This document shows positions 17,193 to 26,835 of a DNA stretch of 64,000 nucleotides, piece after piece (the first letter of the stretch is position 1; each line of letters starts with the position of its first letter). The notes under the pieces are model-generated. The model did not search any database. It saw nothing but the letters and a program-made list of their open reading frames with translations, and was not told the DNA's origin. The translations under genes were made by a program, and so were the position numbers. The stretch comes from Paraburkholderia atlantica (GTDB lineage Bacteria; Pseudomonadota; Gammaproteobacteria; Burkholderiales; Burkholderiaceae): contig NZ_WHNQ01000013.1 of assembly GCF_009362785.1 (NCBI RefSeq), positions 1 through 64,000 on the forward strand. The letters are read 5' to 3'.

Positions 17193-17615
17193 TCAGGCGG
17201 AATCGGGCCGCGGCGCACCGCCGCCGCCGCGAATCACGAGTTCCATGAAGCCCGTCTGCGGATCAGGCTCCCGCGCGAACGAATAACCCGGAACCGACAC
17301 CAGCAACAACTCGACCGTCGTGCGCACCGTGCAGCCGTGCGCCACATGACCGCCGAACACCTGTCCGTGCGCATCCGCGATCGACATGTGCAGATGAGCG
17401 CCATCGGGCGAGACGGAGCCTGCGAGGGTCAATATTTCGAGGTCGCCGCGAACTTCCGTCGGTGCTTGCGCGCCAGCGAACCTCAATGCCGCAACGTGGA
17501 GACTGCCGATGCCCTGGACGACGAAGGCCGCTTGCAGCTCGCGTTGACGAAGCGCGTCTTCGATGGCAACGCGAAGGTCGTCGCCGGGCGACAGTCGGAG
17601 GGGATGGGCTTGCAT
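17193..17615 (-). CDS. PPC/DUF296 domain protein
   Basis: A 140-residue protein consisting of a single PPC (DUF296) domain: ALRQRELQAAFVVQGIGSL, EILTLAGSVSPDGAHLHMSI, GQVFGGHVAHGCTVRTTVEL. Bacterial members are small trimeric proteins, often called DNA-binding by analogy with plant AT-hook proteins, although this one has no AT-hook; the clustered histidines suggest metal binding. The ATG lacks a clear Shine-Dalgarno. Divergent from marR-type gene. Confidence 0.85.
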   Translation of the reverse strand: MQAHPLRLSPGDDLRVAIEDALRQRELQAAFVVQGIGSLHVAALRFAGAQAPTEVRGDLEILTLAGSVSPDGAHLHMSIADAHGQVFGGHVAHGCTVRTTVELLLVSVPGYSFAREPDPQTGFMELVIRGGGGAPRPDSA

Positions 17616-17719
17616 GCCTGGGCCGGTTGAAATGCGGTAGACGCGGGGATTGTGCGTGGATGAGAGGGTATCTTACCGGCGCTTGTCGCTGCCGTGTTCG
17701 TGCTGACTCGACGACGCAA

Positions 17720-17757
17720 ATATCTACAGCTAACTTGTACAGTTAAACTGTAGATAT
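17720..17757. promoter_or_regulatory. Nested palindromic operator before MarR gene
   Basis: Outer arms ATATCTACAG (17720-17729) and CTGTAGATAT (17748-17757) are perfect complements. Inside them TAACT-TGTAC-AGTTA (17731-17745) is a second inverted repeat. The block ends 14 bases before the MarR start and overlaps the likely promoter, so autoregulation is probable. Confidence 0.7.
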
Positions 17758-17771
17758 GCTATGTTCTCGCG

Positions 17772-18224
17772 ATGACACGTCAATCACTGTCTCCCCACTC
17801 TACCGATTTAGCCGCCCTTGCCGGCGAACTGCGCGTTGCCGTGAGCAAACTGGTTCGCCGCGCGCGAGAACATTCGCAATCGAGCGACTTCACGTCGGCA
17901 CAGAAGTCGGTGCTGTTTCATCTGGAGCGCGACGGCCCGGCCACCGTTTCCGCGTTGGCGCGAGCGCAGCGCGTGAAACCACAGTCCATGCGCATTACCG
18001 TTGCCGGCCTGGAAACGTTGGGCGCCGTCAAAGGCGAAGCGGACCCGACCGATGGACGCCAAACCCTTATCGATCTCACACCCACGTTCAGACGAACGCT
18101 GCAGGCGAGTCGGGCGGCCAAAGAGGACTGGCTCATCCGCGCCCTGCAGGCGCAGCTATCGGCTAGAGAACAGGTTAGGCTCGCCGCCGCGGTGGGGCTG
18201 CTGCAGCGGCTCGCTGACTCCTGA
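17772..18224 (+). CDS. MarR family transcriptional regulator
   Basis: A 150-residue winged-helix repressor. Recognition region: SVLFHLERDGPATVSALA, AQRVKPQSMRITVAGLETLG, with the wing in GEADPTDGRQTLIDLT. MarR proteins bind palindromes as dimers and release on binding phenolic or oxidant ligands. A striking nested palindrome lies immediately upstream. The downstream SDR gene on the same strand may be part of its regulon. The start at 17772 lacks a strong ribosome site. Confidence 0.92.
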   Translation: MTRQSLSPHSTDLAALAGELRVAVSKLVRRAREHSQSSDFTSAQKSVLFHLERDGPATVSALARAQRVKPQSMRITVAGLETLGAVKGEADPTDGRQTLIDLTPTFRRTLQASRAAKEDWLIRALQAQLSAREQVRLAAAVGLLQRLADS

Positions 18225-18372
18225 GTATTCCCGCAACGTCATCGATTTACTCGATTAAAGGAACAATCGAAATGGATTGGCCGTGGGCGTGAGCGCCGCA
18301 AAGCAGCGCCGGTGCAACGGGTATGCTAATCGGCATTCTCCCCGGCTAACGGCCTTCCCTCGACAGTCGCCA

Positions 18373-19323
18373 ATGAACCAGAACAAACAATGGAGCGTCG
18401 CCGACATCACGCCTCAGCACGGCAAGCGCGTCATCATCACCGGGGCCAACAGCGGCATTGGCTATCACACCGCTGCAATACTGGCTCGCAAAGGCGCGGA
18501 GGTCGTGCTCGCCTGCCGTGACGAACAGCGCGGCGCCGATGCCCTCGCCCGTCTGCAGAGAGAACTGCCCGCCGCCCGATTGCGGCTTCAACGACTGGAT
18601 CTCGCAAGCCTTGCTTCGGTGCGCGCCTTTTGCGATCGCGAACTCGCGCAATGCCGGCCGCTCGACATCCTCATCAACAATGCGGGCGTCATGGCGCCCC
18701 GCCGGCGCCTCGAAACGGTCGACGGCTTCGAATTGCAGTTCGGCACCAATGTGCTCGGGCATTTCGCCCTGACGCGCCTGCTGTTGCCTGCACTCGAGAT
18801 GGCGGCAGGAGCGTCTGCCGAGCGGCCGCGCGTGGTCACGGTTGCATCTATCGCACACAAGACCGGGCGGCTCGACTTCGACGACCTTCAGGCAACGCGT
18901 CACTACAGGCCGATGGCCGCCTATCGACAGTCGAAGCTCGCCAACCTCATGTTCGCGTTCGAACTCGACCGCCGATTGCGCGCCGTGCGGTCGCGCGTGA
19001 TGTCAGTTGCCGCACATCCCGGCGTTGCCAACACGAATCTGTTTCGTGCCGACCATTTTGCCGCAAGCCCGATGGTCCGCTCCGCGCTAGGCGGACTGAT
19101 CGATACCTTGTTCAACAGTGATCAGACCGGCGCGCTTTCAACGCTCTATGCCGCCACCGCGGCCGATGTCGTCGACGGCGGCTACTATGGTCCGCTCGGC
19201 TTGTTCGAAACACGTGGTGAAGTCGTGGGACCAGCGAACGTCGCCAGTCAGGCAAGAAACGGAACCGATGCAATGCGTCTCTGGCAGGTCTGTGAATCGC
19301 TGACTGGAACAGCGACCGGATAG
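18373..19323 (+). CDS. Short-chain dehydrogenase, retinol-dehydrogenase-like
   Basis: A 316-residue NAD(P)-dependent oxidoreductase. Cofactor motif TGANSGIG near residue 20, then LACRDEQRGADAL, NNAG in ILINNAGVMAPRR, and catalytic Tyr/Lys in YRQSKLANLMFAFEL. The long C-terminal part and SIAHKTGRLDF segment match the retinol dehydrogenase/WWOX-like SDR branch rather than classical FabG-like enzymes. Substrate unknown. The ATG at 18373 begins MNQNKQWSVADI; the upstream extension of the frame is not protein-like. Possibly controlled by the preceding MarR regulator. Confidence 0.9.
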   Translation: MNQNKQWSVADITPQHGKRVIITGANSGIGYHTAAILARKGAEVVLACRDEQRGADALARLQRELPAARLRLQRLDLASLASVRAFCDRELAQCRPLDILINNAGVMAPRRRLETVDGFELQFGTNVLGHFALTRLLLPALEMAAGASAERPRVVTVASIAHKTGRLDFDDLQATRHYRPMAAYRQSKLANLMFAFELDRRLRAVRSRVMSVAAHPGVANTNLFRADHFAASPMVRSALGGLIDTLFNSDQTGALSTLYAATAADVVDGGYYGPLGLFETRGEVVGPANVASQARNGTDAMRLWQVCESLTGTATG

Positions 19324-19536
19324 CGCATGGATCGCGGAATGCGGGAGACACATTCAAACATGACCGCACGCGCGCCTCGCGCTTTTCCTGCATCTCATCG
19401 CGCAATGGCCTCAATGGCGAACTCCCGCACGGACAAAGAGCGCCGACCGGTTTGCACTCGAACTCCCGGCGCCTGACGTCGATCCTGCAGCGTCGAGCGC
19501 CGGGGTCTCCCGCAGTGCCTCCAGACATTGCCGTGT

Positions 19537-20994
19537 CTATCGTGGCGCGTCACCTTCGCGATGCACCGGCTGCGTCTGCTTCAGGCTCCTCGCGAGGCGC
19601 GACGCCTGCAGATAACCGGGATTCGCGGGCCGCTTCAGGTAACGCCCGGCGCCGCGCCGCGCGCGCAGGTCACCATCCGCCCACACGAGTTCGCCTTGTG
19701 AGACGGTGTGTGTTGGCACGCCACGAACCGTCATCCCTTCGAACACGTTGAAGTCCACGTTCTGATGATGCGTTTTGACCGAGATCGTGCGCGTGGCCTC
19801 GGGATCCCATACGACGAGATCGGCGTCGGCACCGACGGCCACCGTGCCCTTGCGCGGGTAGAGGTTGAAGATTTGCGCCGCATTGGTGGAGGTGACGCGC
19901 ACGAACTCGTTCGGCGTGAGCCGGCCGGTGTTCACACCTTGATCCCACAACACCGCCATGCGATCTTCCACGCCGCCGCAGCCATTCGGAATTCTCGTGA
20001 AATCATGGCGGCCCATGGCTTTCTGCGAAGCGCAGAACACGCAGTGGTCGGTTGCGGTGGTGTGCAGCAGGCCGCCCTGAAGCCCGCGCCAGAGCGCGTC
20101 GCGATGCGCCTGGCTACGGAACGGCGGACTCATCACGTGGGCGGCGGCGCGCGTCCAGTCCGGGTCGCGATAAACCGACTCATCGATCACGAGATGCCCC
20201 GCCAGCACTTCGCCGAATACGCGCTGCCCTTCGCTGCGCGCGCGCGCGATCGCCTCGAGTGCGTCTTTCGCCGAGACATGCACGATGTACACCGGCACAT
20301 CGAGCACCTGCGCGATGCGGATCGCGCGATTCGCTGCCTCGCCTTCGACTTCGGGCGGCCGTGAAAGCGGGTGCGCCTCGGGACCCGTGAAACCGCGTGC
20401 CAGCAACTGGCGTTGCAACTGGAACACGAGTTCGCCGTTTTCCGCATGCACGGTGGGCAGCGCGCCCAGTTCGAGTGAGCGCGCAAAGCTGTTCACGAGA
20501 ATCTCGTCGTCTGCCATGATGGCATTCTTGTAGGCCATGAAGTGCTTGAAGCTCGATACGCCATGCTCGTTCACGAGCAGCCCCATGTCCCGATGCACGC
20601 TTTCATCCCACCACGTCACCGCCACGTGAAAGCCGTAGTCGGAGGCAGCTTTTTCGGCCCAGCCGCGCCACTCGCGAAAGGCGTCCATCAGCGCCTGCTT
20701 CGGGTTGGGAATCACGAAGTCGATGATCGATGTCGTGCCGCCCGCAAGCCCCGCCGCGGTGCCCGTGTAGAAGTCGTCGCTGGCGGTCGTGCCCATGAAG
20801 GGCAGTTCCATATGCGTGTGCGGATCGATGCCGCCAGGCATCACGTATTGGCCACCGGCGTCGACTACGGTTGCGCCCGCAGGCGCGTCGAGGTTCTCCC
20901 CAACGCTCTGAATTACGCCGTTTTCGCAGAGCACGTCCGCACGCCAGCTCTGGTCTGCATTAACGACGGTGCCGCCTCGAATCAGGATCGCCAT
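19537..20994 (-). CDS. hydA: Dihydropyrimidinase (D-hydantoinase)
   Basis: A 485-residue amidohydrolase catalysing ring opening of 5,6-dihydrouracil/dihydrothymine to N-carbamoyl-beta-alanine derivatives. Zinc-site motifs: GIDPHTHMELPF near residues 55-66, the carbamylated Lys in SSFKHFMAYKN, TVHAENGELV, and YIVHVSAKDAL; TATDHCVF is the substrate-end motif. GGAG lies ten bases before the ATG. Last gene of the pyrimidine operon, 42 bases after the NCS1 permease. Confidence 0.95.
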   Translation of the reverse strand: MAILIRGGTVVNADQSWRADVLCENGVIQSVGENLDAPAGATVVDAGGQYVMPGGIDPHTHMELPFMGTTASDDFYTGTAAGLAGGTTSIIDFVIPNPKQALMDAFREWRGWAEKAASDYGFHVAVTWWDESVHRDMGLLVNEHGVSSFKHFMAYKNAIMADDEILVNSFARSLELGALPTVHAENGELVFQLQRQLLARGFTGPEAHPLSRPPEVEGEAANRAIRIAQVLDVPVYIVHVSAKDALEAIARARSEGQRVFGEVLAGHLVIDESVYRDPDWTRAAAHVMSPPFRSQAHRDALWRGLQGGLLHTTATDHCVFCASQKAMGRHDFTRIPNGCGGVEDRMAVLWDQGVNTGRLTPNEFVRVTSTNAAQIFNLYPRKGTVAVGADADLVVWDPEATRTISVKTHHQNVDFNVFEGMTVRGVPTHTVSQGELVWADGDLRARRGAGRYLKRPANPGYLQASRLARSLKQTQPVHREGDAPR

Positions 20995-21036
20995 GATGCC
21001 AGGTCTCCTTCAGTTGAACATTCACGCTCGAAACGC

Positions 21037-22539
21037 TCACGCGCTCGCAACGGTCGCACGCCGGCTCTTGCCGAGTTTCATCAGTGCGCCGTAGACGACC
21101 GCCGCGATAGCGAGCCCAACGAACCACGCATAGGTGTATATGCTTTTGAACGCATCGGGCACGCCGGGAAACGCGTTCGGGAAAGCGATGTTGAGAAAGC
21201 CAGGCAGATTCGGCAGCACGCCCGCGAGCAGCGCGATGACCGCCGCCGGATTCCAGCCGTTCGAGTACGCGTATTCGCCGTCTTCTTCGAATAGTTGGGC
21301 CGTGTCGAGGCGTGTGCGGCGAACCAGGAAGTAGTCGACTATCAGGATGCCGGCCACCGGCCCAAGCAGTGCCGAATAGCCGACGAGCCAGGTGAAGATG
21401 TAGCCCTGCGTGGTGGCAAGAATCTTCCACGGCATCATCCCGATGGCGATGGCCGCGGTGATCAGGCCACCCGCCTTGTACGAGATGCCCTTGGGCCACA
21501 GGCTCGAAAAATCGTAGGCCGGCCCGACCAGATTCGCGGCCAGATTGCAGCACATCGTGTCGAGCGTGAGGATGACGAGCGCGATGCCCACGCCGACGCC
21601 CTCCATGCGACTCGTGAGGTCGATCGGGTCCCAGATCGCTTTTCCGTAGATCACGACCGTTGCCGAAGTCACCACCACGGAGACCACCGAGAGCAACGCC
21701 ATCGGAATGGGCAGGCCAATCGCCTGACCCACGAGCTGGTCCTTTTGCGTTTTTGCGAAGCGCGTGAAGTCGGGAATGTTGAGCGCGAGCGTGGCCCAGA
21801 AACCCACCATGGCCGTGAGGCTCGGCCAGAAAGTCGCCCAGAACAGGCCCGCCTTTTTGCCGCCAGCAACGAACTGTGACGATTGCGAAAGCATCGAGCC
21901 TACGCCGCCGGCCCTCGAACAGGCCCACCACACGAGCACCGCGCACATCACGACCTTGATGGGCGCGGACCAGCTTTCGAGCCAGCGGATCGAATCGGTG
22001 CCGTGCAGGATGAAGTACAGCTGCAACACCCAGAAGATGAGAAAGCAGCTGGCCTGCCCGATCGAGATGCCGAGAAACGGCAGCGCATCGCCCACCAGCG
22101 CGTTGTGCGTGAGGATGTTGACGAGCGTATAGATGGCGCTGCCGCCAAGCCATGATTGAATGCCGTACCAGCCGCACGCCACGACGGCACGCAGCATCGC
22201 GGGCAGCTTCGCGCCCTGAGTGCCGAAGGACGCTCGCACCAGCACCGCATAAGGAATCCCGTACCTGGTACCCGCATGACCGATCAGCAGCATCGGCACG
22301 AGCACGATCAGATTGCCGAGCAGCACCGTGATGACGGATTGCCACGGCGACATGCCCTGCTCGGTGAGACCGGCGGCGAGCATGTAGGAGGCGATGTTCA
22401 TCACCATGCCCACCCAGAGTGCCGCGAAGTGATACCAGTGCCATGTACGCTGCGCGGCGCCGGTGGGCGCGAGGTCATCGTTGTATAGCTCGCTTTCGGC
22501 TCGGCGCGCGTTGGCGTCGACTGCAAAGGGCTGGCTCAT
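21037..22539 (-). CDS. NCS1 family nucleobase:cation symporter
   Basis: A 500-residue permease with about twelve membrane helices of the NCS1 family (uracil, allantoin, hydantoin). Signature parts: WHWYHFAALWVGMVMNIASY, LIVLVPMLLIGHAGTRYGIP, NIPDFTRFAK. Position between preA and hydA indicates uptake of uracil, thymine or dihydropyrimidines. The ATG at 22539 (MSQPFAVD) has GGAG nine bases upstream; a more distal Met in frame has none. Confidence 0.93.
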   Translation of the reverse strand: MSQPFAVDANARRAESELYNDDLAPTGAAQRTWHWYHFAALWVGMVMNIASYMLAAGLTEQGMSPWQSVITVLLGNLIVLVPMLLIGHAGTRYGIPYAVLVRASFGTQGAKLPAMLRAVVACGWYGIQSWLGGSAIYTLVNILTHNALVGDALPFLGISIGQASCFLIFWVLQLYFILHGTDSIRWLESWSAPIKVVMCAVLVWWACSRAGGVGSMLSQSSQFVAGGKKAGLFWATFWPSLTAMVGFWATLALNIPDFTRFAKTQKDQLVGQAIGLPIPMALLSVVSVVVTSATVVIYGKAIWDPIDLTSRMEGVGVGIALVILTLDTMCCNLAANLVGPAYDFSSLWPKGISYKAGGLITAAIAIGMMPWKILATTQGYIFTWLVGYSALLGPVAGILIVDYFLVRRTRLDTAQLFEEDGEYAYSNGWNPAAVIALLAGVLPNLPGFLNIAFPNAFPGVPDAFKSIYTYAWFVGLAIAAVVYGALMKLGKSRRATVASA

Positions 22540-22593
22540 GTTGTGGGTTCTCCGTCGCTTGTCGTGGGTCTGGCTCAATTCGGCTTGAAAGTG

Positions 22594-23874
22594 TCAGGCG
22601 GCTTTCGGATCGGCGACACGCGCCGGGTTGTTCGGGTGCGTGGTCCAGTTCTCGTAGCGCTCGCCCGAATCGACACGCCCCATCGTGATGCATTGGTCGA
22701 CCGGGCAGACATGCATGCACAGATTGCACCCGACGCAGTTCGCATCGACCACCTCGAAGTGGCGCTTGCCGTCGCGCGTGGCGGTGATGGCCTGATGCGA
22801 GGTGTCTTCGCAGGCGATATGGCAGAGCCCGCACTGGATGCAGCGGTCCTGATCGATACGTGCCTTGATGTCGTAGTTGAGGTTCAGGTATTGCCAGTCG
22901 GTGACGTTCGGCACCGCGCGGCCGCGAATCGCGTCGAGGCTCGCGTAGCCTTTGTCGTCCATCCAGTTGGAAAGGCCGTCGATCATGTCGCTGACGATCC
23001 TGAAACCGTAGTGCATCGCCGCGGTGCATACCTGCACGCTGCCCGCTCCCAGCACGATGAATTCCGCGGCGTCGCGCCAGTCTGAAATGCCCCCGATGCC
23101 GGAGATGGGCAAGCCGTGCGTTTGCGGGTCGCGCGCGATCTCCGCGACCATGTGCAGCGCAATGGGCTTCGCGGCAGGACCGCAATAGCCGCCATGCGTG
23201 CCCTTGCCATCCACGGTGGGCAGCGGCGCCATCAGATCGAGATCGACACCGACGATCGAATTGATGGTGTTGATGAGCGAGACGCCGTCCGCACCACCCT
23301 TCATCGCCGCGCGTGCGCCGTGACGAATGTCGGTGACGTTCGGTGTCAGCTTCACGAGGCAAGGCAGCCGCGTGCCTTCTTTCACCCAGCGCGTGACCAT
23401 TTCGATGTATTCAGGCACCTGCCCCACCGCTGCGCCCATGCCGCGCTCGCTCATGCCGTGCGGACAGCCGAAGTTGAGCTCCACGGCGTCCGCGCCGGTA
23501 TCTTCCACCTGGGGCAGAATCCACTTCCAGTCGTGCTCGTTGCAGGGGACCATCAGCGAGACGATGAGCGCCCGGTCGGGCCAGTCCCGCTTCACCTGCG
23601 CGATTTCCTGGAGGTTCACGTCGAGCGGCCGGTCGGTGATGAGCTCGATGTTGTTCAGCCCTGCGATGCGCTGGCCACGCCAGGTGGTGGCGCCATAGCG
23701 CGAACTCACGTTCACCACGTGCGGGTCGAGCCCGAGCGTTTTCCAGACCACGCCGCCCCACCCCGCCTCGAAGGCGCGGTTGACGTTATAGGCCTTGTCG
23801 GTGGGCGGTGCCGAGGCGAGCCAGAACGGGTTGGGTGATTGAATGCCGGCAATCGTGCAGCGCAAGTCGGCCAT
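22594..23874 (-). CDS. preA: NAD-dependent dihydropyrimidine dehydrogenase subunit PreA
   Basis: A 426-residue protein that, with PreT, reduces uracil and thymine. The N-terminal TIM-barrel FMN domain resembles dihydroorotate dehydrogenase (WKTLGLDPHVVNVSSRY, ELNFGCPHGMSERGMG). The C-terminal ferredoxin domain carries two 4Fe-4S motifs: CIQCGLCHIAC at about 345 and CVGCNLCMHVCP at about 385. AAGGAG precedes the ATG. The 48-base gap from preT and shared strand fit one operon. Confidence 0.95.
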   Translation of the reverse strand: MADLRCTIAGIQSPNPFWLASAPPTDKAYNVNRAFEAGWGGVVWKTLGLDPHVVNVSSRYGATTWRGQRIAGLNNIELITDRPLDVNLQEIAQVKRDWPDRALIVSLMVPCNEHDWKWILPQVEDTGADAVELNFGCPHGMSERGMGAAVGQVPEYIEMVTRWVKEGTRLPCLVKLTPNVTDIRHGARAAMKGGADGVSLINTINSIVGVDLDLMAPLPTVDGKGTHGGYCGPAAKPIALHMVAEIARDPQTHGLPISGIGGISDWRDAAEFIVLGAGSVQVCTAAMHYGFRIVSDMIDGLSNWMDDKGYASLDAIRGRAVPNVTDWQYLNLNYDIKARIDQDRCIQCGLCHIACEDTSHQAITATRDGKRHFEVVDANCVGCNLCMHVCPVDQCITMGRVDSGERYENWTTHPNNPARVADPKAA

Positions 23875-23922
23875 GATGCGACTCCTTGGTTTTATCTGGA
23901 TTCGGTGTGGCGATCGGGCGGC

Positions 23923-25305
23923 TCAGGCGGCCCTGGCAGACTGATTCGCCAGAAAGCGGTCGATCGCGTGCGCGGCGAGCTTGCCGTCCTGCACGGCCTG
24001 GACGGTCAGATCGGTGGCGCCGTGGCCGGCACAGTCGCCGCCCGCGAAAACGCCCGCAACGGAGGTGGCGCCGTTCGCATCCACCGCGACGCGTCCGCCT
24101 TCGGTGAGCTGCAACCCGTCGAGGCCTTCGGGTAAGAGCGTTTGGCCAATTGCCTTCAGCACCATATCGGCCTCCACGCGCACGAGCTCGCCCGTGCCGC
24201 GCAGTGCGCCGCTCATATCGAGCTGGGTACGCTCGAACTCCACGGCCCGCAATTGCGTGTCGCCAACGATACGCAGCGGTTTCATCCACTCGGCCAACAC
24301 CACGCCCTGGCTGCGCGCAAATTCCTGTTCGGCCCCGGTGGCACTCATCTGCGCCGCGCCGCGACGGTAAGCGAGCGTCACCTGCTGCGCGCCCAGCTTG
24401 CGGCTTTGCACGGCCGCGTCGATTGCCGTATTGCCGCCTCCGAGCACCACCACCTGGCGACCCACGGGCACGCTGGAAAGATCGTCGGCCTCGCGCACGC
24501 GCGCGATGAAATCCACCGCATCGAGCACGCCGTCGAGCAGTTCGCCTTCAATGCAGAGCTTATGCGTGCCGCCAAGGCCCACGCCGATGAACACCGCGTC
24601 ATACGCCGCGCGTAGTTCCGTTAGCGTCACGTCGTGCCCCAGTCGCTGGCCCTGGCGCAGCTCTATCCCGCCAACGGAAAGAAGCCACCGCACTTCGCGC
24701 TGTGCATAGCCGTCGACCGTCTTGTACGCCGCGATGCCGTACTCGTTCAGGCCACCCGGATGTTTGCCCGCATCGAAGACGCTCACGCGATGCCCGGCGA
24801 GCGCGAGCGTGTGCGCGCAGGCAAGACCGGCGGGACCCGCGCCGACCACGGCAACACGACGGCCCGTTTCGCTGGCACGCTTGAATAGCGCGGGGGCACC
24901 GGCGGCTTCGCGCGCCATCTGGAAGTCGGTGGCATGACGTTGCAGCGCGCCGATCTGAACGGGCTCGCCATCCTGATGATTTCTCACGCAGGCGCCTTCG
25001 CAGAGAATCTCGGTCGGGCACACGCGCGCGCACATGCCGCCCAGCGGGTTCGCGCCGAGGATATCGCGCGCCGCGCCCTTGAGATTGCCGTTGCCGATCT
25101 TGCGGATGAAACCGGGAATGTCGATGCCCGTGGGGCATGCGTTCACGCAAGGCGCGTCGTAACAGTAATGACAGCGGTCGGCGGCGATCACGGCCGCGTT
25201 CGCGGAAAGCGGCGGCGCGACGTCGGCGAAATTGCAGCCCAGTTGCTCGGCACTGAGACGGCCTGGCGCGATGCCGTTGGCGGCATTCGAGGTGGTCGGG
25301 GACAT
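23923..25305 (-). CDS. preT: Dihydropyrimidine dehydrogenase subunit PreT (NAD(P)H-oxidising)
   Basis: A 460-residue flavoprotein of the GltD-like family that passes electrons from NAD(P)H to PreA. N-terminal Fe-S region: CHYCYDAPCVNACPTGIDI and CARVCPTEILCEGACV. FAD site: VAVVGAGPAGLACAHTLAL. NAD(P) site: VVVLGGGNTAIDAAVQSR. The C-terminal GVFAGGDCAGHGA matches the FAD-closing motif. The ATG at 25305 has AAGGAG seven bases upstream; the longer frame to 25362 has none. Confidence 0.95.
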   Translation of the reverse strand: MSPTTSNAANGIAPGRLSAEQLGCNFADVAPPLSANAAVIAADRCHYCYDAPCVNACPTGIDIPGFIRKIGNGNLKGAARDILGANPLGGMCARVCPTEILCEGACVRNHQDGEPVQIGALQRHATDFQMAREAAGAPALFKRASETGRRVAVVGAGPAGLACAHTLALAGHRVSVFDAGKHPGGLNEYGIAAYKTVDGYAQREVRWLLSVGGIELRQGQRLGHDVTLTELRAAYDAVFIGVGLGGTHKLCIEGELLDGVLDAVDFIARVREADDLSSVPVGRQVVVLGGGNTAIDAAVQSRKLGAQQVTLAYRRGAAQMSATGAEQEFARSQGVVLAEWMKPLRIVGDTQLRAVEFERTQLDMSGALRGTGELVRVEADMVLKAIGQTLLPEGLDGLQLTEGGRVAVDANGATSVAGVFAGGDCAGHGATDLTVQAVQDGKLAAHAIDRFLANQSARAA

Positions 25306-25431
25306 CCGGATGCTCCTTGCGAGGCAAAACACGAGTCCGCCGGCCGTATGCGTGAGGCGCACGGCCGGTACGTGGGGAATCGTTGGAAAGACAGCGCGGC
25401 GCTGAGACCGCTTGCGTTCGATCGTTGTGAG

Positions 25432-26697
25432 TCAACCGGGCTCGCTCGCGCGTTCGAGCATGGCGTGCAGCAACACGTTCGCGCCGGCTTCGATCCATTC
25501 GATCGTCGCGTCCTCGACTTCGTTATGGCTGATGCCGTCGATGCACGGTACGAACACCATCGAGGTCGGCGCGACCGTCGCGAGATAGCACGCGTCGTGA
25601 CCTGCACCCGAAACGATGTCGCGATTCGAATAGCCGAAGCGCTCGGCCGCCGCGCGCACGGACTTCACGCATGCCTCGTCGAACGGCACGGGCGCGTAAT
25701 AGAAAATCTGCTCGACGTCGGCTTCGAGCTTGCCCTGTTCCGCGATCTTCGCGATGCCTTCGCGCAGCTCGGCGTTCATCTGCGCCAGCACCTCGTCCTG
25801 CGGATGGCGAAAATCGATGGTGAAGAACACGCGGCCCGGAATCACGTTGCGCGAGTTCGGATGCACCTGCATCATGCCGACCGTCGCGCACGCGAGCGGC
25901 GCGTGACGCAAGCCGATTTCGTTGACGAGCTGCACGACGCGCGAGGCGCCCAGCAGCGCGTCGCGGCGGCGCGGCATGGGCGTAGGCCCGGCGTGCGCCT
26001 CCTGACCCGTGAGCACGACTTCGTACCAGCGCTGACCTTGCGCGTCGGTGACCACGCCGATCGTCCTGTGTTCGGCCTCGAGTATCGGCCCCTGTTCGAT
26101 GTGCAGTTCGAACGCCGCGTGAATCTTGCGGCCACCGCACGGCAACGCGCCCGCGTAGCCGATCCGCTGCAATTCCTCGCCGATGGTCTTGCCGTCGACG
26201 TCCTTGCGCGAAAGCCCGTACTCGAGCGTGAACACGCCGGCAAATACGCCGGAGGCGACCATCGCCGGCGCGAAGCGCGAGCCCTCTTCGTTGGTCCAGA
26301 TCACCGTTTCAACAGGCCGCTCGGTTTCGATGCCGTAGTCGTTCAGCGAGCGAATCACTTCGAGGCCGCCAAGCACCCCATAGATACCGTCGAAGCGCCC
26401 ACCCGTCGGCTGCGAGTCGGCGTGCGAGCCGGTCATCACGGGTGGCAGCTCGTTGTTGCGTCCCGCGCGGCGCATGAACACGTTGCCCATCTGATCGACA
26501 CTGACCGTGCAGCGCGCCTCTTTCGCCCATTGCACGATGAGATCGCGGCCCTGCTTGTCGAGATCGGTCAGCGCGAGACGGCATACGCCGCCTTTGGGCG
26601 TGGCGCCAATCCTGGCCATCTCCATCAGGCTGTCCCACAAGCGCTGGCCGTTCACGTGGATCGCGGTCGTCAGCGCGGCTTCGCTTACTGCGTTCAT
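25432..26697 (-). CDS. Zn-dependent hydrolase, beta-ureidopropionase/N-carbamoylase type
   Basis: A 421-residue M20-family amidohydrolase predicted to cleave N-carbamoyl-beta-alanine to beta-alanine, CO2 and ammonia. Metal motifs: TGSHADSQPTGGRFDG, NEEGSRFAPAM, ELHIEQGPILE, SGAGHDACYLA, GISHNEVED. Start at 26697 has CAGGAG upstream. First gene of the five-gene operon and divergent from the TetR regulator. N-carbamoyl-L-amino-acid specificity is the main alternative, but context favours ureidopropionase. Confidence 0.93.
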   Translation of the reverse strand: MNAVSEAALTTAIHVNGQRLWDSLMEMARIGATPKGGVCRLALTDLDKQGRDLIVQWAKEARCTVSVDQMGNVFMRRAGRNNELPPVMTGSHADSQPTGGRFDGIYGVLGGLEVIRSLNDYGIETERPVETVIWTNEEGSRFAPAMVASGVFAGVFTLEYGLSRKDVDGKTIGEELQRIGYAGALPCGGRKIHAAFELHIEQGPILEAEHRTIGVVTDAQGQRWYEVVLTGQEAHAGPTPMPRRRDALLGASRVVQLVNEIGLRHAPLACATVGMMQVHPNSRNVIPGRVFFTIDFRHPQDEVLAQMNAELREGIAKIAEQGKLEADVEQIFYYAPVPFDEACVKSVRAAAERFGYSNRDIVSGAGHDACYLATVAPTSMVFVPCIDGISHNEVEDATIEWIEAGANVLLHAMLERASEPG

Positions 26698-26817
26698 GCG
26701 TGTTCTCCTGTCCGTGCTTCTCAAACGTGCATGCATGCCATCGTGTGGGGCGCGAAGAGACACGACGGTGCACGTCTCGATGGCACTGCGCGGCCCCTGA
26801 AACCCAACCCTTCGAAT

Positions 26818-26835
26818 CCTGTCCGATTGGACAGG
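26818..26835. promoter_or_regulatory. Palindromic operator in the pyrimidine divergent promoter
   Basis: CCTGTCC-GATT-GGACAGG is a perfect 7-bp inverted repeat in the 344-base gap between the hydrolase (minus) and TetR (plus) genes. Size and symmetry suit a TetR-family dimer; it is close to but not the same as the E. coli RutR box. Confidence 0.6.

Noticed and set aside
16134..17630. Long plus-strand frame running over the LysE gene and into the PPC gene
   Set aside because: Overlaps LysE and PPC genes in other frames and encodes Arg-rich sequence without motifs.
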